Shown: positions 50,576-59,737 of the stretch, piece by piece
Layout of the letters: each line of letters starts with the position of its first letter
Position numbering within the stretch: the first letter of the stretch is position 1
Notes under the pieces: model-generated
Told to the model about the DNA's origin: nothing
What the model saw: only the letters and a program-made list of their open reading frames with translations
Databases searched by the model: none
Origin: Tabrizicola sp.
Lineage (GTDB): Bacteria; Pseudomonadota; Alphaproteobacteria; Rhodobacterales; Rhodobacteraceae
Length of the DNA stretch: 64,000 bases
Reading direction: 5' to 3'
Assembly (NCBI RefSeq): GCF_030373185.1
Contig: NZ_JAUCZH010000002.1
Coordinates: 124,001-188,000 of the forward strand
Position numbers and translations under genes: made by a program

Positions 50576-51220
50576 ATGACCGAACAGCCTGTCGAGGAAG
50601 GGCGCGTTGCCCGTCGCCAGCGCCGCAACCGCGCGGCGCTGATTGCCGCTGCGCGCGACGTGATGTCGGAAAAAGGTGTGGACGCCGCCACGATGCTGGA
50701 AATCGCCGAGCGCGCCGATGTGGGGGCCGGAACGGTCTACAACTACTTCCGGTCCAAGGATGAACTGGCCATCGCGGTGCTGGAAACCCTGATGCATGAC
50801 CTTGGCGTCCGCATCGAAGAGGTCACGAACACCTTCGATGATCCGGCGCAGGTCTATGCTTTCGGGATCCGCACCGTTCTTGACACCGCCACGCAGGACG
50901 ACCGCTGGAAGCAGCTTCTGAACCGGTCCGAGGTCATTGCCGACGCAATGTTCCGGGTCATGGGGCAATTCGCGATCCGTGACCTGCGCCTTGCCTCGCA
51001 AGCCGGACGGTTCGAGGTGTCAAATCCGGAACTGGTCTGGCGCGTGACGACCCATGCGCTGATCGGAGCAAGCCTTGCGATCACCAAGGGCCAGCTTCCG
51101 GCCAGCAGCACCGAACAGATCATCGCCCGGCTTTTGTGCATGACCGGGATTGGCACCAATGCGGCGGTTGAGCTTGCCTCGCGCAACCGCCCGCCGCTTG
51201 CACCCGAACGGCGGGGCTGA
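50576..51220 (+). CDS. TetR-family transcriptional regulator
   Basis: A 214-residue regulator. The helix-turn-helix lies at about residues 36-58 (ATMLEIAERADVGAGTVYNYFRSKDELA), followed by a ligand-binding helical domain. The divergent position next to the MhpA-like hydroxylase suggests it represses that gene until an aromatic inducer is present. Confidence 0.9.
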   Translation: MTEQPVEEGRVARRQRRNRAALIAAARDVMSEKGVDAATMLEIAERADVGAGTVYNYFRSKDELAIAVLETLMHDLGVRIEEVTNTFDDPAQVYAFGIRTVLDTATQDDRWKQLLNRSEVIADAMFRVMGQFAIRDLRLASQAGRFEVSNPELVWRVTTHALIGASLAITKGQLPASSTEQIIARLLCMTGIGTNAAVELASRNRPPLAPERRG

Positions 51221-51228
51221 GGCGCGGG

Positions 51229-52428
51229 TCAGACCCGTTCCAGCGCGATGGCGATGCCCTGACCCACACCGATGCACATGGTGGAAAGGGACCGCCGCCC
51301 GCCACCCCTGGCAAGCTCCAGCGCCGCTGTACCGGTGATGCGCGCGCCGGACATGCCCAGGGGGTGACCCAGCGCAATCGCCCCGCCATTGGGGTTCACC
51401 CGGGGGTCATCGTCGGCAATGCCAAGCTGGCGCAGGGTGGCGATGCCTTGGGCGGCGAAGGCCTCGTTGAGCTCGATCACGTCGAAATCCGCCTGCGACA
51501 GACCCAGCCGCGCCATCAGCTTCTGACTGGCCGGCGCCGGCCCGATCCCCATGATCCGGGGCGGCACCCCGGCCGTGGCACCACCAAGGACGCGCGCGAC
51601 CGGTGTCAGGCCATGCGCCTTTGCCGCAGCTTCAGAGGCAAGAACCAGCGCCGCCGCGCCGTCATTGACGCCGCTGGCATTGCCCGCCGTCACCGATCCG
51701 TCGGCAAACAGGGGTTTCAGCCGGGAAAGCGAGTCCAGCGTCGTGACGCGGGGGTGTTCGTCGCTGTCCACGACAAGCGCATCGCCCTTGCGCTGCGGGA
51801 TCGTGACGGGCGTGATCTCGGTCTGAAGCCGCCCGTTGGACTGTGCCGCTGAAGCCTTGGCCTGACTTGCCAAAGCCATGGCGTCCTGCGCCTCGCGGCT
51901 GATGCCATAATCATCCGCCACGTTCTGCCCGGTCTGGGGCATCGAGTCTGTGCCATAGGCGGCTTGCATCGCCGGGTTCACCAGACGCCATCCGATCGTA
52001 GTGTCGTAGATCTCGGCATTGCGGGAAAAGGCGCTGTCGGCCTTGGGCATCACGAAGGGCGCGCGGCTCATGCTTTCGACGCCACCGGCGACCACCAGCC
52101 CCGCCTCGCCCGCGGCGATCTGGCGGGCGGCGGTCAGAACCGCATCCATGCCCGAACCGCAAAGCCTGTTGATCGTGGTTCCGGTCACGCCGACCGGCAG
52201 CCCGGCCAGAAGCAACGACATCCGCGCCACATTGCGATTGTCCTCGCCGGCCTGGTTGGCACAGCCGAAGATCACGTCATCGACGGCTTCCCAGTCCACG
52301 CCCGGATTGCGCGCCATCAGCGCCCGCAGGGGTACCGCGCCCAGATCGTCGGTCCGCACCGCGGACAGGCTGCCGCCATAGCGGCCAATCGGGGTGCGGA
52401 TGTAGTCGCAGATGAAAACGTCGGTCAT
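51229..52428 (-). CDS. pcaF: 3-oxoadipyl-CoA thiolase
   Basis: A 399-residue thiolase that splits 3-oxoadipyl-CoA into succinyl-CoA and acetyl-CoA. The active-site Cys90 is in NRLCGSGM; the His and second Cys are in GGAIALGHPLGMSGAR and STMCIGVGQG. The FGCANQAGEDNRNVARM segment is typical of the PcaF/PaaJ group. It follows pcaJ by 3 nt in the pcaIJF operon. Confidence 0.93.
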   Translation of the reverse strand: MTDVFICDYIRTPIGRYGGSLSAVRTDDLGAVPLRALMARNPGVDWEAVDDVIFGCANQAGEDNRNVARMSLLLAGLPVGVTGTTINRLCGSGMDAVLTAARQIAAGEAGLVVAGGVESMSRAPFVMPKADSAFSRNAEIYDTTIGWRLVNPAMQAAYGTDSMPQTGQNVADDYGISREAQDAMALASQAKASAAQSNGRLQTEITPVTIPQRKGDALVVDSDEHPRVTTLDSLSRLKPLFADGSVTAGNASGVNDGAAALVLASEAAAKAHGLTPVARVLGGATAGVPPRIMGIGPAPASQKLMARLGLSQADFDVIELNEAFAAQGIATLRQLGIADDDPRVNPNGGAIALGHPLGMSGARITGTAALELARGGGRRSLSTMCIGVGQGIAIALERV

Positions 52429-52431
52429 GTC

Positions 52432-53103
52432 TCAAAGCTCCGGGACGATAAGGTCGGCCACCGGGCCGGTCAGGTGAAGTTCGGACCCCGTCAGCGCCTG
52501 AAGGGCCGCAACGGTCAGCGAGGGCAGCTTTTCGCGCAAGAGGAAGCGCCCGCCCTCGATATCAATCACGGCAAGGCTGGTATAGACCCGTGTGACACAG
52601 GCCACGCCAGTCAGGGGAAGGCTGCACGCCTTGACGAGCTTGGGCTTGCCGTCCTTTGTCACATGCTCGGTGATCACCGCGACGCGCTTGGCCCCATGGA
52701 CCAGATCCATCGCGCCGCCGACAGCGGGAACGCCTTTCGGGCCGGTTGACCAGTTGGCCAGATCGCCGTTTTCCGCCACCTCATAGGCGCCAAGGATGGC
52801 CACATCCAGATGGCCGCCCCGCACCATGGCAAAGCTGTCGGCATGGTGGAAAAACGCCGTTCCGGGCTTCAGCGTGACCGCCTTCTTGCCCGCGTTGATC
52901 AGATCCCAGTCCTCTTGCCCGGCGGGTGGCGCCTCGCCAAAGCCGAGGATGCCGTTTTCGGTGTGAAAGATCGCTTCGCGGCCGGGTGGCTGAAACCGCG
53001 CCACCATCTCGGGAAAGCCGATGCCAAGGTTAACATAAGCGCCATCGGCAATGTCCTGCGCCGCGCGCCATGCAATTTGCGTAGGGGTCAGTTTGTCGGT
53101 CAT
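52432..53103 (-). CDS. pcaJ: 3-oxoadipate CoA-transferase subunit B
   Basis: A 223-residue beta subunit of a succinyl-CoA:3-oxoacid CoA-transferase. The catalytic Glu49 lies in HTENGILGFG. The start overlaps the stop of the alpha subunit by 4 nt. Neighbouring PcaF makes 3-oxoadipate the likely substrate, although 3-oxobutyrate cannot be excluded from sequence alone. Confidence 0.88.
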   Translation of the reverse strand: MTDKLTPTQIAWRAAQDIADGAYVNLGIGFPEMVARFQPPGREAIFHTENGILGFGEAPPAGQEDWDLINAGKKAVTLKPGTAFFHHADSFAMVRGGHLDVAILGAYEVAENGDLANWSTGPKGVPAVGGAMDLVHGAKRVAVITEHVTKDGKPKLVKACSLPLTGVACVTRVYTSLAVIDIEGGRFLLREKLPSLTVAALQALTGSELHLTGPVADLIVPEL

Positions 53104-53834
53104 GCCTGCACCTTGGGATAGACGGCCTTGGCGCGGTTGAGGTCTTCTTCCTGCGCCGGATCAGGCACCGCGACAACGCCCTGAACGAAGATCCCGGGGG
53201 TGATCACGCTTTCGGGGTCGATGCCGCCCGGCTCAACAATCCTGCTGACCTGCGCGATGGTAACACGCGCCGCCATGCACATCAGCGGATTGAAGTTCCG
53301 CGCTGCCATCCGGTAGGTCAGATTGCCCAGCCGGTCGCCGAGATGCGCCTTGACCAGCGCATAGTCGGCCTTGAGCCAGCGTTCCCGCACATAGGGGCGG
53401 CCTTCGAACACCTCCACCGGCTTGCCCGCGGCAAGGTCCGTGCCGAAGCTCGTCGGGGTATAGAAGGCCGGGATGCCCGCGCCCCCGGCCCGGATCCGTT
53501 CGGCCAAGGTGCCTTGCGGCACAAGTTCCAGTTCGATCTGCCCGGCAAGGTAGCGTTCGGTGAAAACCACCGGATCGGCCGAGCGCGGGAAGGAACAGAT
53601 CAGCCTTCGGACCATCCCCTGTTCGATCAGCGCAGCCAGCCCCACATGGCCATTGCCCGCGTTGTTGTTCACCACCGTCAGATCCTTCGGATGGCCGGTG
53701 GCGATGAAGCGGTCGATCAGCGCGTGGATCAGTTCAATCGGCGCGCCTGACCCGCCGAAGCCGCCAATCATCACCGTCATGCCGTCTTCGATCCCGGCAA
53801 CGGCGGCGGCAAGCGAGGGAAGTGTCTTGTCCAT
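53100..53834 (-). CDS. pcaI: 3-oxoadipate CoA-transferase subunit A
   Basis: A 244-residue alpha subunit with the family motif GGFGGSGAP near residue 26 and the FNPLMCMAARVTIAQV stretch. GAGG lies before the ATG at 53834. It starts the pcaIJF operon and is divergent from an IclR regulator. Confidence 0.88.
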   Translation of the reverse strand: MDKTLPSLAAAVAGIEDGMTVMIGGFGGSGAPIELIHALIDRFIATGHPKDLTVVNNNAGNGHVGLAALIEQGMVRRLICSFPRSADPVVFTERYLAGQIELELVPQGTLAERIRAGGAGIPAFYTPTSFGTDLAAGKPVEVFEGRPYVRERWLKADYALVKAHLGDRLGNLTYRMAARNFNPLMCMAARVTIAQVSRIVEPGGIDPESVITPGIFVQGVVAVPDPAQEEDLNRAKAVYPKVQA

Positions 53835-53912
53835 CAAAACCTCATGTGCGGGGCGCAAGCCCCCGTTACGTTCGGGCTTACGTCACGATGGCCCTTTCCG
53901 TCTACTGCATTT

Positions 53913-53945
53913 GTGCGATATGCTATCTTTGTTCGCATATCGCAC
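53913..53945. promoter_or_regulatory. Inverted repeat, candidate IclR-type operator
   Basis: GTGCGATATGC (53913-53923), 11-nt spacer, GCATATCGCAC (53935-53945): perfect 11-bp arms. The right half, GTTCGCATATCGCAC, resembles the 15-bp site I recall for PcaU/PobR-type regulators. It sits midway between pcaI and the IclR gene. Confidence 0.7.
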
Positions 53946-53959
53946 TAAAGACCGACAAC

Positions 53960-54721
53960 ATGAGCATCACCGACCGCGACATCATGGGTGGCCTGGCCAA
54001 GGGCCTTGCGGTGATCGAGACCTTCACCGCCGACCGCCCGCGCCAATCGATTGCCGAGGCCGCGGCGGCCTCGGGGCTGGACCGCGCCACGACCCGGCGC
54101 TGCCTGTTGACGCTGGCGCATGAAGGCTATGCCGATTACGACGGCAAGTTCTTCACCCTGACGCCGCGCGTGTTGCGGCTTGGCACGGCCTGTCTGGCCA
54201 CCATGCCCCTGCCGCAGATCGTGCAACCGCTTCTGGACCAGCTGTCCGAGGTGATTGGCGAAAGCACCTCGGTTTCGGTGCTTGACGGGGCGGAAATCGT
54301 CTATGTGGCGCGTGCGGCGCAGCGCAAGGTGATGTCGATCGCCCTGATGCCCGGAAGCCGCTTGCCGGCCTATTGCACCAGCATGGGCCGGGTGCTGTTG
54401 GCCGCGCTGCCGCCAGATCAGGTCCGGGCGGTTCTGGGGGATGGCCCCCTGCCAGCCCGGACGCAACTGACCCTGACTGATCCTGAGGCCATCATGGCCG
54501 AACTGGTGCGGGTTCGTACCCAGGGCCATGCCGTGATCGACCAAGAAGTCGAGCTTGGCCTGCAATCGCTGGCCGTGCCGCTGCGCAATTCCCGCGGGCG
54601 CGTCCTTGCCGCGTTGAATGTCGGTATGGCCAGCGGCACGACGCCCGCCACCGACATGCCCGGCCGGTTTCTGGCCGCGTTTGAAACGGTGCAGGCCGAG
54701 TTGAAGGCGCTTCTACCCTGA
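53960..54721 (+). CDS. IclR-family regulator (PcaR/PobR-like)
   Basis: A 253-residue regulator with an N-terminal winged helix-turn-helix (residues about 30-60, SIAEAAAASGLDRATTRRCLLTL) and a C-terminal GAF-like effector domain. The PLPARTQLTLTD and VDQE-like segments fit the PcaR/PcaU/PobR group. It is divergent from pcaIJF with the palindrome described above between them, so it probably activates or represses that operon in response to an aromatic-pathway intermediate such as 3-oxoadipate. Confidence 0.88.
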   Translation: MSITDRDIMGGLAKGLAVIETFTADRPRQSIAEAAAASGLDRATTRRCLLTLAHEGYADYDGKFFTLTPRVLRLGTACLATMPLPQIVQPLLDQLSEVIGESTSVSVLDGAEIVYVARAAQRKVMSIALMPGSRLPAYCTSMGRVLLAALPPDQVRAVLGDGPLPARTQLTLTDPEAIMAELVRVRTQGHAVIDQEVELGLQSLAVPLRNSRGRVLAALNVGMASGTTPATDMPGRFLAAFETVQAELKALLP

Positions 54722-54800
54722 CGGCAGGGCAACTGCCGCGGGCGATGCCGGGGATGTCGCTTTCGATATTGAACCCGGTGGCGTTCCGTCGCATTGCTTG

Positions 54801-55032
54801 AGCTGATGGTTCCCGGCCAAACCACGCGCGGCCGGGTGAAAAGGGAATACGGTGTGGTGTAGGCAACAGCCGCCAAATCCGTGACTGCCCCCGCAACTGT
54901 AAGCGGCGAGCGACCCCCGTTGCCACTGGCCCGTTCCGAACGTTTCGGGGGCCGGGAAGGTGGGGCAAGCCCAGACCCGCGAGTCAGGAGACCTGCCATC
55001 GAAGCAGTCAACCACCGGGCGGGGTGTCCCGG
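54801..55032 (+). promoter_or_regulatory. Cobalamin riboswitch 1
   Basis: Conserved blocks in order: GGGAATACGGTG, a P3-P6 region with CCCCCGCAACTGTAAGCGG, GCCACTGG, GGCCGGGAAGG, and the B12 box GAGTCAGGAGACCTGCC. It is followed by a hairpin CCGGG-CGGGGTGT-CCCGG (55015-55032) placed where P13, the kissing-loop partner, is expected. It controls the ABC importer and cobQ genes downstream. The 54722-54800 gap before it shows nothing else. Confidence 0.95.
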
Positions 55033-55044
55033 AAGGAGTATTCG

Positions 55045-55104
55045 ATGACGTCTTTCGCGGGGCCTCTGGTCTCGGTATCCGACCGGCAAAGGGGGCGCGC
55101 GTGA
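55045..55104 (+). CDS. Possible 19-residue leader peptide between riboswitch and importer
   Basis: ATG at 55045 follows a strong GGAAGGAG site at 6-nt spacing and reads a 19-residue peptide (MTSFAGPLVSVSDRQRGRA) with a TGA that overlaps the GTG start of the ATP-binding gene (GTGA). Such coupling would make importer translation depend on this frame, right after the B12 riboswitch. It may be a chance frame or a decayed gene. Confidence 0.45.
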   Translation: MTSFAGPLVSVSDRQRGRA

Positions 55105-55871
55105 CGCCTGTCCTTCAGGTCAACGGGGTGTTCTGGGGGCCAAGACGGCAACCCGATATCCTGCATGACATCAGCTTTGCGCTGGATGCAGGCGAAGTGC
55201 TGGCCATCTGCGGCGCGAACGGGGCAGGGAAATCTTCGCTCTTGCGGCTTCTGTATCGCCATCAGGCCCCGCATCGCGGCACCGTCACACTGGAGGGCCG
55301 CGACCTGTGGCAGCTTCCCGCGCGCGAGGTGGCGCGGACGGTAGCCGCCGTCTTGCAGGAACAGCCCACCGATTTTGCCCTGACTGCAAGGCAGATCGTG
55401 GCCCTGGGGCGTCTGCCGCATCGGCAGGGCTTCGGGCCGGGCTTGCGGGACCGGGCTGTTGTCGGGGCTGCCTTGCATCGGATGGACCTTGCCGATCTGG
55501 CCGACCGGCCCTTTGGCACGCTTTCGGGCGGCGAACGTCAGCGGGTGATGGTCGCGCGCGCCCTGGCACAGGAACCCCGCGTCCTGATACTGGACGAGCC
55601 GACCAACCATCTGGATATCCGCCACCAGCTTGAACTGCTGCGGCTGTTGCGCGGTCTTGGCCTTGCCGTGGTCTGCACCCTGCATGACCTGACCCTTGCC
55701 GCCGAATTCGCCGACCGGGTGCTGATCCTGCGCGACGGCCGCGTGATTGCCGATGCGCCCCCGGATCAGGCGCTGTGCGAGGCCACGATCTCGGCCGCCT
55801 TCAGCGTTGCCGCCCGGGTGGACCGGTCAGGCGACACACCCCGCTTTTCCTTTCATCTTCAGGACCACTGA
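55101..55871 (+). CDS. ABC transporter ATP-binding protein, cobalamin type (BtuD-like)
   Basis: A 256-residue ATPase. Walker A GANGAGKS (residues 38-45), the signature LSGGERQR near residue 142, and Walker B VLILDEPTNHLD near 162 are intact. The GTG start at 55101 follows AAAGGGGG. It is the first of three importer genes under a cobalamin riboswitch, so vitamin B12 or a related corrinoid is the likely substrate. Confidence 0.9.
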   Translation: MTPVLQVNGVFWGPRRQPDILHDISFALDAGEVLAICGANGAGKSSLLRLLYRHQAPHRGTVTLEGRDLWQLPAREVARTVAAVLQEQPTDFALTARQIVALGRLPHRQGFGPGLRDRAVVGAALHRMDLADLADRPFGTLSGGERQRVMVARALAQEPRVLILDEPTNHLDIRHQLELLRLLRGLGLAVVCTLHDLTLAAEFADRVLILRDGRVIADAPPDQALCEATISAAFSVAARVDRSGDTPRFSFHLQDH

Positions 55872-55872
55872 C

Positions 55873-56802
55873 ATGCGCGCCGCCCTAATCGCCTTTCTCT
55901 TCGCCTCGACCCCGGTCTTTGCCTTTCCGGTCACCGTGCAAAGCTGTGACCGTCAGGTGACCTTTGACACCGCCCCGACCCGCGCCATTGCCAATGACGT
56001 CAACCTGATCGAGATGATGCTGGCGCTTGGGCTGGCAGACCGGATGGTTGGCTATACCGGGGTTTCCGGCTGGAAGACGCTGGACGCCGAGCTGCGCGAA
56101 GGCATCGCTGAACTGCCCGAACTGTCGGCCAAATATCCGACCCGGGAAGTCCTTTTGGGGGCCGAACCGGATTTCTTCTTTGCGGGGTGGAACTACGGCA
56201 TGAAGGTCGGTGGCGAGGTCACGCCCGAGACGCTGGAACCCTTCGGGATCAAGACCTACGAGCTGACGGAAAGCTGCATTCACATCGGCCCGCGCCCGAA
56301 AATCTCGATGCAGGACATGTATGTCGATCTTCTGAACCTTGGCCGGATCTTCGGGGTCGAAGACCGCGCAAAGGCTTTGGTGGCGGGATATGAGGCCCGG
56401 CTTGCCGAAGTCACCGCCACGGTAGACCCAGCGCAGCCCCTGCGCGTCTTCGTCTATGATTCGGGCGAGGAAACCGCCTTCACCGCCGGGCGCTACGCAA
56501 TACCCACCGCGATGATCGAGGCGGCGGGCGGCAGCAACATCATGGACGATCTGGATAAAAGCTGGGCCACTGTCGCATGGGAACCGGTGGTGGAGCGTAA
56601 CCCGCAAGTGATCATCATCGTCAACTATGGCGAGGTGACAGCCGACCAGAAGATCGCCTTCCTTGAACAGAACCCCGCCTTTGCAGGTATCGACGCGGTG
56701 CGGAACCGTCGTTATGTCGTGCTGGAATATGTCGAAGCGACCCCCGGCCCCCGCAACATCGCGGCGGTGGAAAAGCTGGTCGCAGGCTTCAAGGGGCAGT
56801 GA
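55873..56802 (+). CDS. ABC transporter substrate-binding protein (BtuF-like)
   Basis: A 309-residue periplasmic binding protein with a signal peptide (MRAALIAFLFASTPVFA, cleavage before FPVTVQ). The class III (FhuD/BtuF-type) fold is indicated by the ATREVLLGAEPDFF-like segment and a long connecting helix in the middle. It starts 1 nt after the ATPase gene. Cobalamin is the expected ligand given the riboswitch. Confidence 0.9.
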   Translation: MRAALIAFLFASTPVFAFPVTVQSCDRQVTFDTAPTRAIANDVNLIEMMLALGLADRMVGYTGVSGWKTLDAELREGIAELPELSAKYPTREVLLGAEPDFFFAGWNYGMKVGGEVTPETLEPFGIKTYELTESCIHIGPRPKISMQDMYVDLLNLGRIFGVEDRAKALVAGYEARLAEVTATVDPAQPLRVFVYDSGEETAFTAGRYAIPTAMIEAAGGSNIMDDLDKSWATVAWEPVVERNPQVIIIVNYGEVTADQKIAFLEQNPAFAGIDAVRNRRYVVLEYVEATPGPRNIAAVEKLVAGFKGQ

Positions 56803-56803
56803 C

Positions 56804-57859
56804 GTGACCGAAACCCCGCTTGTCACACCCATCAGCCCGGCGCTTCGCTTGACGCGGGCGGCGGCGCTGGGGCTTGGCGGGGCGGGGGCGCTTTTGGCGG
56901 CCATCCTGCTGGCGGTGTCGGTCGGCGCGGTGGCGGTGCCGCTGTCTGCCGTCTGGGGCATCCTTGCCCATCATCTTGCCCCCGGCCTTGTCACCCCGGA
57001 CTGGACCCCGGGGCGCGAGGCCATCGTCTGGGACATCCGCTTTCCCCGCGCGATCCTTGCCGCCCTTGTCGGCGCGGGGCTTGGGGTCACCGGTGCCGCC
57101 TTGCAGGCGGTCACACGGAACCCACTGGCCGACCCGCACCTTCTGGGCATCTCGTCAGGGGGGGCTTTCGGAGCCATTGCGGCCCTTTTGCACACCGGGC
57201 TTTTCCTTGGGCTGCTGACCGTCCCGCTCATGGCTTTCGGGGGCGCGCTGGCAGCCACCCTGATGGTCCTTGCCGCCGCCCGGCTGACCGGAGCCACCAG
57301 CGCTGACCGTCTGGTTCTGGCCGGGGTCGCGATCAGCTTTGTCATCATGGCCGGGGCCAATATCCTGATCTTTCTTGGCGATCCCAAGGCCACCCATACT
57401 GTCGTGTTCTGGATGCTGGGCGGCCTTGGCCTTGCCCAATGGGCGCATCTGATCTACCCGGTCGCCGTGCTTGTGCCTGCCGGGCTTTGGCTTTGGTCGC
57501 AAGCCCCGGCGCTGAATGCGATGAGCCTTGGCGATGAGACCGCCGCATCGCTTGGCATCCCCGTGGCCCGGTTCCGTCTGTCGGTTTTCGTGGCCGGGGC
57601 GCTGATCACCGGCGTCATGGTCGCCTTTTCCGGTATCATCGGTTTTGTCGGGCTGATGATGCCCCACCTTGTCCGCCTAATCGCCGGCGGCGACAACGCG
57701 CGTGTGCTGCCGCTTTCGGCGCTGCTGGGTGCGATCTTTCTGGTGCTTGCCGACACGCTTGCGCGCGTGGTGATGGCCCCCGAGGATATGCCGATCGGCG
57801 TTGTCACCGGGCTGATCGGCGGGGTGTTCTTCCTTTGGCTGATGGCCCGCAGATCATGA
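56804..57859 (+). CDS. ABC transporter permease (FecCD/BtuC-type)
   Basis: A 351-residue membrane permease with about ten helices. The conserved [23 protein letters not shown] and [20 protein letters not shown] stretches are hallmark loops of the FecCD family. The start is GTG 56804, right after the substrate-binding protein gene. It completes the importer. Confidence 0.92.
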   Translation: MTETPLVTPISPALRLTRAAALGLGGAGALLAAILLAVSVGAVAVPLSAVWGILAHHLAPGLVTPDWTPGREAIVWDIRFPRAILAALVGAGLGVTGAALQAVTRNPLADPHLLGISSGGAFGAIAALLHTGLFLGLLTVPLMAFGGALAATLMVLAAARLTGATSADRLVLAGVAISFVIMAGANILIFLGDPKATHTVVFWMLGGLGLAQWAHLIYPVAVLVPAGLWLWSQAPALNAMSLGDETAASLGIPVARFRLSVFVAGALITGVMVAFSGIIGFVGLMMPHLVRLIAGGDNARVLPLSALLGAIFLVLADTLARVVMAPEDMPIGVVTGLIGGVFFLWLMARRS

Positions 57860-57869
57860 GCTTGCCCGG

Positions 57870-59345
57870 ATGAGCGCCCGCATCATGATTCAGGGCGCAG
57901 GCTCCAACGTCGGGAAATCCATGCTGGTCGCCGGCCTCTGCCGCGCCTTCGCCCGACAGGGGCTGACCGTCCGCCCGTTCAAGCCGCAGAACATGTCGAA
58001 CAACGCTGCCGTTGCGGAAGGTGGCGAGATTGGCCGCGCGCAAGCCCTGCAAGCCCGTGCATGCGGGGTGGCCCCGACCGTCCACATGAACCCGGTGCTG
58101 CTTAAGCCGGAATCGGAAACCGGCGCGCAGGTCATCGTGCAGGGCAATCGGCTTGCCACCGTTCGCGCCCGCGACTACGCGGCGTTGAAACCGCGACTGA
58201 TGGCCCCGGTGCTGGACAGCTTTCACCGCCTGATGGCCGAGGCCGATCTGGTGATCGTCGAAGGCGCAGGCAGCCCAGCCGAAGTCAATCTGCGGGCCGG
58301 AGATATCGCCAACATGGGCTTTGCCCGGGCAGCCGACGTGCCGGTGATCCTGACCGGCGACATCGACCGCGGCGGGGTAATTGCGCAACTGGTTGGCACC
58401 CAGGCCGTGCTTGACGCGGAAGACGCGGCGATGATCCGGGGCTTCCTGATCAACAAGTTCCGCGGCGACCCCCGGCTGTTTGACGATGGCTATCAGCTGA
58501 TCGAACAGCGCACCGGCTGGCCCGGCCTTGGGGTGGTCCCGTGGTTTGCCCAAGCGCACCGGCTTCCCGCCGAAGACGCGACAGACCTTGGCGGCTCGCG
58601 GGGGACGGGTGCCTTCCTGATCGCCGTTCCCCGGCTTTCCCGGATCGCCAATTTCGACGACCTCGACCCGCTGGCGCAGGAACCGGGAGTGACATTGAAG
58701 ATCATCCCCCCCGGCCAACCCCTGCCGGTCGAGGCTGACCTGATCATCCTGCCCGGCTCGAAGGCCACCATCGCCGACCTTGCCTTTTTCCGCGCCCAAG
58801 GCTGGGACATCGACCTCGCCGCAGCGATGCGCAGGGGGGCTTGCGTGCTGGGCCTTTGTGGCGGTTATCAGATGCTGGGACGCGAAATCGCCGACCCGGA
58901 CGGGATCGAAGGCAATCCCGGCAGCGTTCCCGGCCTTGGCCTGCTGGATGTCACCACCGTGATGACCCCCGACAAGCGCGTCACGGAAACCGAGGCGATC
59001 CACCCCGGCTCAGGCACGCAAGTGAAAGGCTACGAAATCCACCTCGGCCGCACCGAAGGTGCGGACCGCGCCCAGCCGATCTTCACCGTGAACGGTCTGC
59101 CCGAAGGGGCGCAGCGCGCCGATGGCCGGGTAATGGGCAGCTATCTTCACGGCATGTTCACCGCCGACGCCTTTCGCCGGGCGTTCCTCGCCAGCCTTGG
59201 CGCAACCCCGGGCAATGTCAGCTATGACGTAACGGTCGAAGACACGCTTGATGCACTGGCCGACCATCTTGAGGCGCATGTCGATTGCACGCGCCTCTTG
59301 GCGCTGGCCGACCCGGCCCGGAAGCCTGACACCAGCACCCTTTGA
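57870..59345 (+). CDS. cobQ: Cobyric acid synthase
   Basis: A 491-residue ATP- and glutamine-dependent amidotransferase that converts adenosylcobyrinic acid a,c-diamide to adenosylcobyric acid. The N-terminal dethiobiotin-synthetase-like domain carries [10 protein letters not shown] (residues 9-18), and the C-terminal glutaminase has [11 protein letters not shown] with Cys330. The ATG lies 11 nt after the permease stop, so it is in the same riboswitch-controlled transcript. Confidence 0.97.
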   Translation: MSARIMIQGAGSNVGKSMLVAGLCRAFARQGLTVRPFKPQNMSNNAAVAEGGEIGRAQALQARACGVAPTVHMNPVLLKPESETGAQVIVQGNRLATVRARDYAALKPRLMAPVLDSFHRLMAEADLVIVEGAGSPAEVNLRAGDIANMGFARAADVPVILTGDIDRGGVIAQLVGTQAVLDAEDAAMIRGFLINKFRGDPRLFDDGYQLIEQRTGWPGLGVVPWFAQAHRLPAEDATDLGGSRGTGAFLIAVPRLSRIANFDDLDPLAQEPGVTLKIIPPGQPLPVEADLIILPGSKATIADLAFFRAQGWDIDLAAAMRRGACVLGLCGGYQMLGREIADPDGIEGNPGSVPGLGLLDVTTVMTPDKRVTETEAIHPGSGTQVKGYEIHLGRTEGADRAQPIFTVNGLPEGAQRADGRVMGSYLHGMFTADAFRRAFLASLGATPGNVSYDVTVEDTLDALADHLEAHVDCTRLLALADPARKPDTSTL

Positions 59346-59356
59346 CCAACCGCGCA

Positions 59357-59626
59357 GGGGGGCCTTCTGCCCCCCTCGCCGCTGACGCGCCTCACCCCCC
59401 GAGGATATTTTTCCAGAGAGGAAGCCGGCAGGGTTAACAGTAGGGTTAACAGTTTGTTCACCCGGAGCCGCGATGCTGAAGGCGCGGTACAGGCGGGGAC
59501 GCCGATGACCGTCAGAGGGGAAGACACCTCGCGCATCGGGTAGCCCGGTCGCGGGGTGTCCAACCGCCTTCGACTTCCTCTCTGCAAAAATATCCTCCGG
59601 GGGTCCGGGGGTGGAAAACCCCCGGT
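59357..59626. repeat. Composite inverted-repeat element, copy 2
   Basis: Same layout as the element at 34973-35076. Outer hairpin GGGGGGC/GCCCCCC (59357-59375) after cobQ, a 24-bp inverted repeat with one mismatch at 59401-59424 and 59575-59598, and a second hairpin CCGGGGG/CCCCCGG (59606-59626). The 150-nt spacer holds two GTTAAC direct repeats and no recognisable gene. The remaining 59627-59737 shows nothing I can assign. Confidence 0.7.
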
Positions 59627-59737
59627 TCAGCGGGCAGATCCGCGCGCGGGGTCAAGGCTCTTCCGTGGCAACGCCGTCCGAGCGGGGCTCGATGCCCCCG
59701 AGGGCGGCTTTCGTTTCAGGGCCAACCGGAACGCTCT

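Noticed and set aside
54722..54738. CGGCAG-GGCAA-CTGCCG hairpin after the IclR gene as a terminator
   Set aside because: There is no U run after the stem, so it is too weak to call an intrinsic terminator.
59222..59587. 121-codon minus-strand frame across the end of cobQ and the repeat element
   Set aside because: It crosses both arms of the inverted-repeat element and overlaps cobQ coding sequence; no family, no good start signal.
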